Source: Paludibaculum fermentans
Lineage (GTDB): Bacteria; Acidobacteriota; Terriglobia; Bryobacterales; Bryobacteraceae
DNA: 64,000 nt
Reading direction: 5' to 3'
Assembly (NCBI RefSeq): GCF_015277775.1
Contig: NZ_CP063849.1
Coordinates: 8,633,501 to 8,697,500, forward strand
Positions 42,525-50,170 of the stretch are shown here, piece after piece. The stretch's first letter is position 1. Each line of letters opens with the position of its first letter. The notes under the pieces were generated by a model, which saw only the letters and a list, made by a program, of their open reading frames with translations, ran no database searches and was not told the DNA's origin. The position numbers were made by a program, and so were the translations under genes.

Positions 42525-43877
42525 ATGACGCAGTTGGGCGAGGCAACAGCCCGCTATCATAAAATCCTGGAGCAGGACCCGGAGCGCAATGCGGCCTGGA
42601 TGGCCCAGCTGCGCGAACAGTGGAAAGCCCGCCATCTGATGGTGAGTGGCCGCCCGGTTTCGCCCGTACTGCGTCCTCATTTTCTCAGCCGCCGCCAGTA
42701 TATCAATTTGGTGAAGACGGCCGAATCGCTAAATGCCTCCATCGACAGGATCCGGAAGATGGCGGTTGTTCAGCCGCATCTGATGTCGCGCATGGAAATG
42801 CTGCCGGCGGAGAAGATGCTGGCTTCGGTGGATCCCGGGTATTCCAACTGGTCAGTGGCGTCGCTGATGGACACGCAGGTGAACAACGGTACGGTTCATT
42901 TCACCGCGCCGCAGGCCGATATGCCGCACGGCATGGTTTACGGCGATGCGCTGTCCGAGTTGTTCTACGACGCGCCTCCGGTGAAGGAATTCCGGAAGAA
43001 GAACAAGATTGCCAAGGTGGGCGGCGCGAAGCCCTTGCTGACGGCTACGCTGAAGGCCTGGAAGGAGTTCGGCGGCAAGACGCTGCCGAATGTGGCGATT
43101 CTCGAGTTCCGCCAACCTTTTGCGTCGATCGACTCACACGAATATACGCTGCTGGTGGAGTTGTTCCGCAAGAACGGATTGCAGGCGGAAGTAGTGTTCC
43201 CTGAGCAGCTCGAATATCGAAACGAGATCCTGCGCAAGGGCGATTTCACGATCGACCTGGTCTATCGCGGAGTGCGAGCCCACGAGTTCCTGATGAAGTA
43301 CGACCTCACGCATCCGCTGGTGCGCGCCTACCGCGAGCGAAAGGTGTGCGTGGTGAATAGCTTCCGCACGGAACTGACCAGGAAGAAAGCGCTGCTGGCC
43401 CTGCTGACCGATGACACGCTCACGGAGAGTTTTCCTCCGGCTGAGCGGAAGGCGATCAAAGAGTCGATTCCCTGTACCCGCGTAGTGGCCGCCGGCCGCA
43501 CGACGTGGAAAGGGCAGACCGTCGATCTGCTTGATTTCATTCAGAAGAACCGCGAGTCCCTGGTGCTGCGGCCCAACGAGGATTCCAGCGAACTGCACTC
43601 CACCGAAGGGTGGCAGGCTGACAGCGCGACCTGGGAGCGAGCCCTGCGTCAGGCGGTCAGGACCCCGTATGTTGTTCAGGAGCGGGTGGCTCCCGTGCCG
43701 ATCAGCTTCCCGGTCGACTACTACGGTGACATGGTTTACCGCGACCTGAATGTCGACGTCAGCCCGCACGCTTTCATGGGCAAGATCCAGGGGTGTTCCT
43801 CCAAAGTATCGGCGGCGCAAGGCAACTTCTCCACGATCACCGGCTTAGCGCCGACGTTCATCCTCGAAACCAAGTAG
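42525..43877 (+). CDS. Circularly permuted ATP-grasp domain protein
   Basis: 450 residues from MTQLGEAT; the frame is open for 30 codons more but without likely coding sense, and no clear Shine-Dalgarno is present. ATP-grasp-like features are LVLRPNEDSSELHSTEGWQA, ALRQAVRTPYVVQERV and DLVYRGVRAHEFLM, as in glutathionylspermidine-synthase-like and uncharacterised permuted ATP-grasp families. Expected reaction is ATP-dependent amide bond formation; substrate unknown. It stands alone, unlike the first-gene ATP-grasp of this window, and belongs to a different subfamily. Confidence 0.7.
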   Translation: MTQLGEATARYHKILEQDPERNAAWMAQLREQWKARHLMVSGRPVSPVLRPHFLSRRQYINLVKTAESLNASIDRIRKMAVVQPHLMSRMEMLPAEKMLASVDPGYSNWSVASLMDTQVNNGTVHFTAPQADMPHGMVYGDALSELFYDAPPVKEFRKKNKIAKVGGAKPLLTATLKAWKEFGGKTLPNVAILEFRQPFASIDSHEYTLLVELFRKNGLQAEVVFPEQLEYRNEILRKGDFTIDLVYRGVRAHEFLMKYDLTHPLVRAYRERKVCVVNSFRTELTRKKALLALLTDDTLTESFPPAERKAIKESIPCTRVVAAGRTTWKGQTVDLLDFIQKNRESLVLRPNEDSSELHSTEGWQADSATWERALRQAVRTPYVVQERVAPVPISFPVDYYGDMVYRDLNVDVSPHAFMGKIQGCSSKVSAAQGNFSTITGLAPTFILETK

Positions 43878-44197
43878 CCGCCGGATGTGTGCCGGCGGCA
43901 GACTGTCCGGCCCGAAATCTACACAAATCGTACGATCGGACTCATTTGCGGAGTCTGGTCCGCAGGGGCAGAATTGCCGGAATGTGGCGGAAAGCGGCAG
44001 TGGCCGCACCCATTTTCTGGAGGTTTTCTCCCGAATCCAGTAGCGTATTGCGCGCGCGGCCCGACTCCGTTTGGTAAGGTGTTGATTTCAATGAGGAGTG
44101 AACCAGGTAAGAGTAGACTGGGATCATGGCACTCCGCGTGCAATAGAACGCCGTGGTGGAGTGTCGCTAAACGATCCGCCCAGGGAGCCGGGTTGCG
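43878..44197. other. Intergenic region upstream of the two-component pair
   Basis: 320 bp. GGGAG lies before the GTG at 44198. No gene or repeat recognised. Confidence 0.45.
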
Positions 44198-47179
44198 GTG
44201 AAGGAGCTAAAGAGCCAGTTTGTCGGCGCGCTGCTGGTCATTCTGACCGTGACGGCCGTCATCTGCGCTGGTGTGAACTACCAGCAGCAGGCTCGCTTCC
44301 ATTTGCCCGACGACGGCGCGACCTGGATGGACGTGCCCAATACCGCCGATAGCGAGCAGAGCCTGCGGGTAGTGGCGGCTCACGTGGAGCGCGATGAACC
44401 GGCGGATCTGGCCGGCATCCGCAAAGGCGACATTGTCCGCATGATTGCCCCGGTGGAGAACACGCCCGGGGTACCTGTCCGGCAAGCCAGCGACGTGGCC
44501 CAACTGCTCTTCCAGGCCGGAGTCTGGGGGAAGGCGACCTACACGCTCAACCGCAACGGCGTGGAGATCACGGCCAAGGTGATCGTGGCCGACGCCAACC
44601 GCGACCGGGCTCTTTATTTTCAGTATTTTGTCGGTGCCGCTTACCTCGCGATCGGCATCTTCCTGTTCTTCCGCAGAAACCAGGCGCCCAAGGCGCTGCA
44701 CTTCTACTTCCTGTGCCTGGTCAGCTTCATCCTCCACACGTTCCACTACACCGGCAAACTCAACAGCTTCGACACCGGGATATATATCGCAAACGTCGTG
44801 GCGGGGTTGCTGGCGCCCGCGCTGTTCGTCCACTTCTGCCTGACGTTCCCCGAGCCGCGGCGGCACTGGAACAACTGGCAGGCCATCTCGGTCTACCTGC
44901 CGGCGCTCTCGCTGATCCTGCTGCACTTAGGTGTGGCGATGGGCGTGGTTCACACGGCCCTGCCGCTGATCGAGATGCGCTGGGTGCTCGACCGCGCCTG
45001 GATGCTGCTGTTCTGCGCGTCGTATGCCGCCGGAGCCGTACTGCTGCATTTCAGCTACCGGCGCACCGAGGACACGATTATCCGGCAGCAGTTGAAGTGG
45101 CTGCGCAATGGAACGCTGGCCGGAATTGTTCCCTTCGCGGCACTCTATGCAGTGCCGTTCCTGATCGGTTCGGTGCCGTCGCCCACCATGCGGCTGTCCG
45201 TGTTGTTCCTGGCCTTCATTCCGCTCACCTGGACCTACGCGATCCTGCGCTACCGGTTGATGGATGTCGACATCATCTTCCAGCAGGGCTACGTGTACAT
45301 GCTGGCGACGCTATCCGTACTGGGTATCGTCTACCTGCTGGTTTTCGCCCTGCCGAAGCGGGACGAACTCAGCCCCACCTCGGTGGTGCTGCTGGTGCTG
45401 GTGGCGGCGTTTGTCTTTGAGCCCTTGCGAGGCTGGTTCCAGCAACAACTCGACCGGTACTTCTTCTATAAGGATCGCTACGACTATCGTCGTACTTTGA
45501 TTGCGTTCGCACGCGAACTAAGTTCCGAGATGGATCTGGACCGTACGCTGATGAGCGTCGGAGAGCGTCTGCTGAGCACGCTATCTGTGGGCCATGTCGC
45601 GTTCTTCCTGTCGAAGGAGAACGAACCTGGATTCCAGCTGCACACCGCCCTGGACCGGGATGGCGGCCGGCGCAGGTTGAAGTCGGAGCGGTTGGACCTG
45701 AGCTTCCTGCTGGACTCCCCAGAAGATCCCTACCTCTTTTTCGAGAGCACGCGCCACGCCCTGGACATCGTGACGCACGGCAAGGCCCCGTCGGTCCGGG
45801 CGACCATCGCGGAACTGGACCTCACCTACTACCTGCCGTGCAATTTCCGAGGCAAGACGCTCGCCTGGCTGGGCGTAAGCCGTTCGAACAAAGGCGATTT
45901 TCTCAGTTCGGACGACATCGACCTGTTGGCGTCCTTGGCCGGCTACATCGCCATGGCGGTGGAGAACGCGCGGCTTTACCGGTCGCTGGCCGCCAAGGCG
46001 GAGCAGTACGAGCGGCTGAAGGAGTTCAGCGAGAACATCGTGGAGTCGATCAACGTCGGCATTCTGGCGGCCGATCTCGACGACAGGGTGGAAAGCTGGA
46101 ACTCCCAGATCGAACGGCTGACGGGGATTCCGCGGATTGCGGCCCTGGGCCGAAAACTCAGCGACCTGTTCCCGGAGGAACTGGGCGCCCACTTCGACGC
46201 GCTGCGGGCCAACAACCAGGTGCACCAGTTGTACAAGATTCCGCTGAGGCGGGACACCCTGGCGCTACCCGCGCTGAACGGAAACGGCCACGCGAATGGA
46301 AACGGCAACGGGACGTCGAACGGCACCGCGAATGGCAAGTCGAAGGTTGAGCGCACGGAAGTGATCGTCAACCTGGCGATCGCCCCGCTCGTCACGAAGG
46401 ATGGCGCACGCATCGGCCGCCTGATCATTTTCGACGACGTGACGGAGCGCGAAGACCTGGAGCGCCGCCTGGTGCAGGCTGACAAGTTGAGCTCCATCGG
46501 ACTGCTGGCGGCCGGCGTGGCGCACGAGGTGAACACTCCGCTGGCCGTGATCTCCACCTATGCGCAAATGCTGGCCAAGCAGGTGCATGGCGACGAGCAG
46601 AAGTCTAAGTTGCTGGAAAAGATCGCGAAATCGACGTTCCGTGCCAGCGAGATCGTGAATTCGCTGCTGAACTTCTCGCGCACCTCTTCGTCGGAGTATG
46701 AGGCGCTGGACCTGAACAAAGTGATCAGCGAGACGCTCTCGCTGCTGGAGCACCAGTTCGATAAGCACGCCATTGCGATTGAAGTGGACCTGGAGGAGGG
46801 CGCTCCTCTGATCCGGGGTAACGCCGGCCGGCTGCAGCAGGTGTTCCTGAACCTATTCCTGAACGCCCGCGACGCGATGTCGAATCTGCCGCCGGGGCAG
46901 ACGCGCCGCCTGTCGCTGCGGACGCACGGTGAGGAAGCCAGTGTCCGGGTGGAAGTGCGGGACAGCGGCGCAGGCATCCCGCGCGATCACCAGAGCCGGA
47001 TCTTCGATCCGTTCTTCACGACCAAGGGCATGCAAAAGGGGACGGGTCTCGGCCTGAGCGTGACTTATGGCATTGTGGAAGAGCATGGCGGCATGATCGA
47101 AGTGGAGTCGAATCCCGGTGAGGGTGCTCTGTTCCGTCTTGAGTTTCCGGCCGCCAGCAGGAAACCGGTGAATGCCTGA
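44198..47179 (+). CDS. Multidomain sensor histidine kinase with PDZ-like domain
   Basis: 993 residues, GTG start. Order: membrane helix ~7-24; PDZ-like domain ~55-115 (ERDEPADLAGIRKGDIVRMI); about eight more membrane helices ~140-395; GAF ~455-605; PAS ~615-760; HisKA with phospho-acceptor His776 in GVAHEVNTPLAV; HATPase with NARDAM, DSGAGIP and GTGLGLSV. An Asn/Gly repeat (NGNGHANGNGNGTSNGT, ~693-712) interrupts the PAS region. Reads through 8 bp into the NtrC-type regulator, its partner. Signal unknown; the PDZ between first and second helix would sit outside and could bind peptide ends. Confidence 0.88.
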   Translation: MKELKSQFVGALLVILTVTAVICAGVNYQQQARFHLPDDGATWMDVPNTADSEQSLRVVAAHVERDEPADLAGIRKGDIVRMIAPVENTPGVPVRQASDVAQLLFQAGVWGKATYTLNRNGVEITAKVIVADANRDRALYFQYFVGAAYLAIGIFLFFRRNQAPKALHFYFLCLVSFILHTFHYTGKLNSFDTGIYIANVVAGLLAPALFVHFCLTFPEPRRHWNNWQAISVYLPALSLILLHLGVAMGVVHTALPLIEMRWVLDRAWMLLFCASYAAGAVLLHFSYRRTEDTIIRQQLKWLRNGTLAGIVPFAALYAVPFLIGSVPSPTMRLSVLFLAFIPLTWTYAILRYRLMDVDIIFQQGYVYMLATLSVLGIVYLLVFALPKRDELSPTSVVLLVLVAAFVFEPLRGWFQQQLDRYFFYKDRYDYRRTLIAFARELSSEMDLDRTLMSVGERLLSTLSVGHVAFFLSKENEPGFQLHTALDRDGGRRRLKSERLDLSFLLDSPEDPYLFFESTRHALDIVTHGKAPSVRATIAELDLTYYLPCNFRGKTLAWLGVSRSNKGDFLSSDDIDLLASLAGYIAMAVENARLYRSLAAKAEQYERLKEFSENIVESINVGILAADLDDRVESWNSQIERLTGIPRIAALGRKLSDLFPEELGAHFDALRANNQVHQLYKIPLRRDTLALPALNGNGHANGNGNGTSNGTANGKSKVERTEVIVNLAIAPLVTKDGARIGRLIIFDDVTEREDLERRLVQADKLSSIGLLAAGVAHEVNTPLAVISTYAQMLAKQVHGDEQKSKLLEKIAKSTFRASEIVNSLLNFSRTSSSEYEALDLNKVISETLSLLEHQFDKHAIAIEVDLEEGAPLIRGNAGRLQQVFLNLFLNARDAMSNLPPGQTRRLSLRTHGEEASVRVEVRDSGAGIPRDHQSRIFDPFFTTKGMQKGTGLGLSVTYGIVEEHGGMIEVESNPGEGALFRLEFPAASRKPVNA

Positions 47180-48638
47180 TCTTGATTCCGTTACCGCCAC
47201 GGCCTCCGATGCATCCAGTTCTCGAGGCCGCATCCTGGTTATCGATGATGAAGCCGATATTCGAGAGAGCTTCGAAACCCTTTTAGAACTGGAAGGCTAC
47301 ACGGTCCATACCGCTGAGAATGCGACGGAGGGACTGAAGAAGTTCGAGGCCGGCGTCTACGACCTGATTCTGCTGGACCTGATGATGCCAGACAAGTCTG
47401 GTCTCGAAGTGCTGGATGACATCCGGCGGCGGGACAAAGAGACTCCGATCTTCCTGATCACGGCCTACGGCAGCATTGAGGTGGCGGTGGAGGCCCTGAA
47501 GTCGGGCGCCAACGACTACTTTTCCAAGCCCTGGGACAACGAGAAGCTGATCATCGAGATCGAGCGCCAGTTGGCGCGAACGCGGCTGGAGCAGGAGAAC
47601 CGGGAACTGCGCCGGGCCCTGAAGCAGCGCTACTCGTTCCCGAACATCGTCGGCAAGAGCGAGCGGATGCTGCGCGTGCTGGACCTGGTGACGCAGGTTG
47701 CTCCGTCGAAGTCGAACATCCTGATCACGGGCGAGACCGGGACCGGCAAGGAGTTGATCGCCAAGGCGATCCACGCCAACTCACCGCGCGCGGACCAGCC
47801 ATTTGTCGGCGTGAACTCCAGCTCGATGCCGCCCGATCTGATTGAATCCACACTGTTTGGGCACGTCAAGGGCGCATTCACGGGCGCCATAGCCAACCGC
47901 AAGGGTTACTTCGAGACGGCCAACCGGGGCACGATCTTCCTGGACGAGATCGGCACGCTCACACTGGACATGCAGGTGAAGCTGCTGCGCGTCCTGCAGG
48001 AGCGGGAGCTGATGCCGGTGGGTTCCACGGAGACCATCAAGGTGGATGTCCGGATCCTGGCCGCCACGAATGCCGACTTGGCCAAGATGGTGGAGGATGG
48101 CCGCTTCCGGCAGGACCTGTACTACCGGCTGAATGTCATTAACCTGGCCTTGCCGCCGATGCGCGACCGCAAGGAAGACATTCCGATCCTGATTGAGCAC
48201 TTCTTCCAGGTCTACTGCAAGGACAACGATAAGTTCATGGATGCACAGGGCCGGTCGACGCTGAAGTTCGAGCCGGAAGCCATGCACATCCTGATGGATT
48301 ACACCTGGCCGGGGAATGTGCGCGAGCTGGAAAATGCAGTGGAGCGGGCCGTGGTGCTGGCAGTCAGCGAGACCGTGCCGGTGAGCGTGCTGCCCGACTA
48401 TATCCTGCATTCGACGGGTGTACGGATCCCACGCGAGGGCGGGGAAGCGCTGCCGGCGGACGCCTCCCTGTTCGAAATCATGGCCGATTTCGAGGCGCGC
48501 AAGATCACTGAAGTTCTGGATGCGGTCAACCACTCGCAGACCGATGCAGCGGCGCGCCTGAAGATCCCTCTTTCCACGCTGAACCAGAAGATCAAGCGCC
48601 TGGGTATCCAGGTGAAGCGTAAGCCATCCGGCGCCTAA
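47172..48638 (+). CDS. NtrC-family sigma54-dependent response regulator
   Basis: 488 residues. Receiver domain with phospho-acceptor Asp69 (LILLDLMMPDKSG), AAA+ domain with Walker A GETGTGKE, sigma54-contacting VKGAFTGA loop, Walker B TIFLDEIG and arginine finger region, then a Fis-type helix-turn-helix at the end (DAAARLKIPLSTLNQKIKRL). It activates transcription from sigma54 promoters after phosphorylation by the kinase with which it overlaps by 8 bp. Targets not identified in the window. Confidence 0.93.
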   Translation: MPDLDSVTATASDASSSRGRILVIDDEADIRESFETLLELEGYTVHTAENATEGLKKFEAGVYDLILLDLMMPDKSGLEVLDDIRRRDKETPIFLITAYGSIEVAVEALKSGANDYFSKPWDNEKLIIEIERQLARTRLEQENRELRRALKQRYSFPNIVGKSERMLRVLDLVTQVAPSKSNILITGETGTGKELIAKAIHANSPRADQPFVGVNSSSMPPDLIESTLFGHVKGAFTGAIANRKGYFETANRGTIFLDEIGTLTLDMQVKLLRVLQERELMPVGSTETIKVDVRILAATNADLAKMVEDGRFRQDLYYRLNVINLALPPMRDRKEDIPILIEHFFQVYCKDNDKFMDAQGRSTLKFEPEAMHILMDYTWPGNVRELENAVERAVVLAVSETVPVSVLPDYILHSTGVRIPREGGEALPADASLFEIMADFEARKITEVLDAVNHSQTDAAARLKIPLSTLNQKIKRLGIQVKRKPSGA

Positions 48639-48660
48639 GACGGCGCCGCGCAGCCGTTTC

Positions 48661-48688
48661 CCCAGGCCCTGGCACGAAGGAGCCTGGG
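48661..48688 (+). terminator. Hairpin after the response regulator gene
   Basis: CCCAGGC (48661-48667) pairs with GCCTGGG (48682-48688), 14-nt loop, 22 bp past the stop. No T-run. Confidence 0.45.
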
Positions 48689-48697
48689 TATCGAGTA

Positions 48698-48748
48698 CTC
48701 CTACTTGTGTCGATGGATCCATGTTGGACGGATTCCACCAAGTAGGAG
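48698..48748 (+). promoter_or_regulatory. Leader hairpin covering the ribosome-binding site
   Basis: CTCCTACTTG (48698-48707) is the exact reverse complement of CAAGTAGGAG (48739-48748), which contains the AGGAG Shine-Dalgarno of the TTG start at 48755. Inside the loop ATGGATCCAT (48713-48722) is a perfect palindrome. In RNA the ribosome site would be masked unless the stem opens. Confidence 0.6.
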
Positions 48749-48754
48749 GGTGTT

Positions 48755-49750
48755 TTGGCTGCTCTCGAAACCAGGCCGGAGCCGGGCGCGGCAGTTGCAT
48801 TGGCGACTGCGCTGCGAAAGATACGCAATCGGCGCAGGATGACCTGGGTGCTGGTTGGGCTGCTGGTGGCTTACCTGGGCCTCTGCCTCTCGCAGTTCCC
48901 ATTTGCTTACGACGAAGGCTACTCCGTGCTGGAGACGGCGAAGACGGTAGCTTTCTATGAGAAGGCTTACTCCTCACCTGCCGCGGGCGTGCTGGCCGGG
49001 GAGAACGACATTTACGTCAAAACCGCGACGGAGGCGGCGCGAGCGGCGCAAATTCCGCGGCGCGTCGGCGAGTTTGTCGCGAGATACCATCTGGAAGGCA
49101 AGAAAGCCCTGGAGGTGGGTGCCGGCCGCGGATACCTGCAGGACCAGGTGACCGACTACACCGGGCTGGACATCTCGCCGACCGCCGGACGCTACTTCCA
49201 CAAGCCCTTTGTAATGGGGTCGGCCACGGCGATGCCCTTTGCCGAGAATACGTTTGATGCCGGTTGGAGCATCTGGGTGCTGGAGCACGTGCCGAACCCG
49301 GAGCAGGCGCTGCGCGAGATCCGGCGGGTTTCCAAGGACGGTGCGGTCCTTTTTCTTCTGCCTTCCTGGGACGCCCCACCCTGGGCCGCGCAAGGCTACG
49401 ACGTGCGTCCTTACTCTGACTTCGGGCCCGGCGGCAAAATCTACAAGGCACTTCTGCCCCTGCGGTGGAGCAATCTGTTCTGGCTGTTGACGCGGCCGCC
49501 CATTCGCGCCCTGCGAGAGGGGTCCACCGCCGCGACGGGGCAGATCAGCTGGTTGCGCTACACGCGGCTGGTGCCCAACTACAAACACTACTGGGAGGCC
49601 GATAGCGACGCCGTCAACCTGCTGGACCGTGGCGAGATGGCGCTTTGGTTCAGTAGCCGCGGCGACGAGTGTCTGAACTGCCGGGGCGGCCCGCTGAGTC
49701 CTTTACCGGACAATGGACTGGAACTGGTCATCCGGATCCATAAAAGGTGA
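48755..49750 (+). CDS. Membrane-anchored class I SAM-dependent methyltransferase
   Basis: 331 residues, TTG start with AGGAGGG seven bases upstream. One N-terminal membrane helix (MTWVLVGLLVAYLGLCL), then a class I methyltransferase fold: motif I ALEVGAGRGYL, DISPTAGRYF, the post-motif MPFAENTFDAGWSIWVLEHV and EIRRVSKDGAVLFLLP. Looks like small-molecule or polyketide/quinone-type methyltransferases. Substrate unknown. Translation seems controlled by a leader hairpin. Confidence 0.85.
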   Translation: MAALETRPEPGAAVALATALRKIRNRRRMTWVLVGLLVAYLGLCLSQFPFAYDEGYSVLETAKTVAFYEKAYSSPAAGVLAGENDIYVKTATEAARAAQIPRRVGEFVARYHLEGKKALEVGAGRGYLQDQVTDYTGLDISPTAGRYFHKPFVMGSATAMPFAENTFDAGWSIWVLEHVPNPEQALREIRRVSKDGAVLFLLPSWDAPPWAAQGYDVRPYSDFGPGGKIYKALLPLRWSNLFWLLTRPPIRALREGSTAATGQISWLRYTRLVPNYKHYWEADSDAVNLLDRGEMALWFSSRGDECLNCRGGPLSPLPDNGLELVIRIHKR

Positions 49751-49797
49751 GCGAGACCTTTCCCCGGTTTGCCGCGGCGCGATAGACTTGGGTCACG

Positions 49798-50097
49798 ATG
49801 TCCGCTGTACCACTCACTCTCGTCGCCGAATTGATCGCCCAGCCCGGCAAGGAAGAAATGGTTCGCCAGGAACTGCTTTCCCTGATCGAACCGACGCGTG
49901 CGGAGGCCGGCAATGTTGATTATTTTCTGCATGAATCGATAGAGAGCCCGGGCCATTTCCTCTTCTATGAGAATTGGGTGTCGGAAGAGGCTCTGGCTGA
50001 ACACGCGCAAACCCCCTATTTGCAGCGTCTTGGCAGTTTGGTGCCGGTAATGCTCACTGGCGCCCCGCGGCTCTTCAAGCTGCGCCGCCTCGCCTGA
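49798..50097 (+). CDS. Antibiotic biosynthesis monooxygenase (ABM) domain protein
   Basis: 99 residues, whole-length ABM/dimeric alpha-beta barrel: LVAELIAQPGKEEMVRQELL, then NVDYFLHESIESPGHFLFYE and HAQTPYLQRL. The family includes LsrG, YgiN and quinol or heme oxygenases; it acts as a small cytoplasmic dimer on quinone-like or aldehyde compounds. Could be paired with the methyltransferase just upstream (47 bp), but this is only proximity. Confidence 0.85.
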   Translation: MSAVPLTLVAELIAQPGKEEMVRQELLSLIEPTRAEAGNVDYFLHESIESPGHFLFYENWVSEEALAEHAQTPYLQRLGSLVPVMLTGAPRLFKLRRLA

Positions 50098-50170
50098 CAT
50101 CCTCCGAACCGCCACCTAAGGCGTTTCCCTCATAGCGGGCCTTTCCATCTCTGCCGATTAAACGAGAGAA

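Noticed and set aside
48670-48684. Sigma54 promoter (TGGCAC...) before the methyltransferase gene
   Set aside because: The -24 part fits but the -12 part reads AGCCT; the required GC is shifted, so the match fails.
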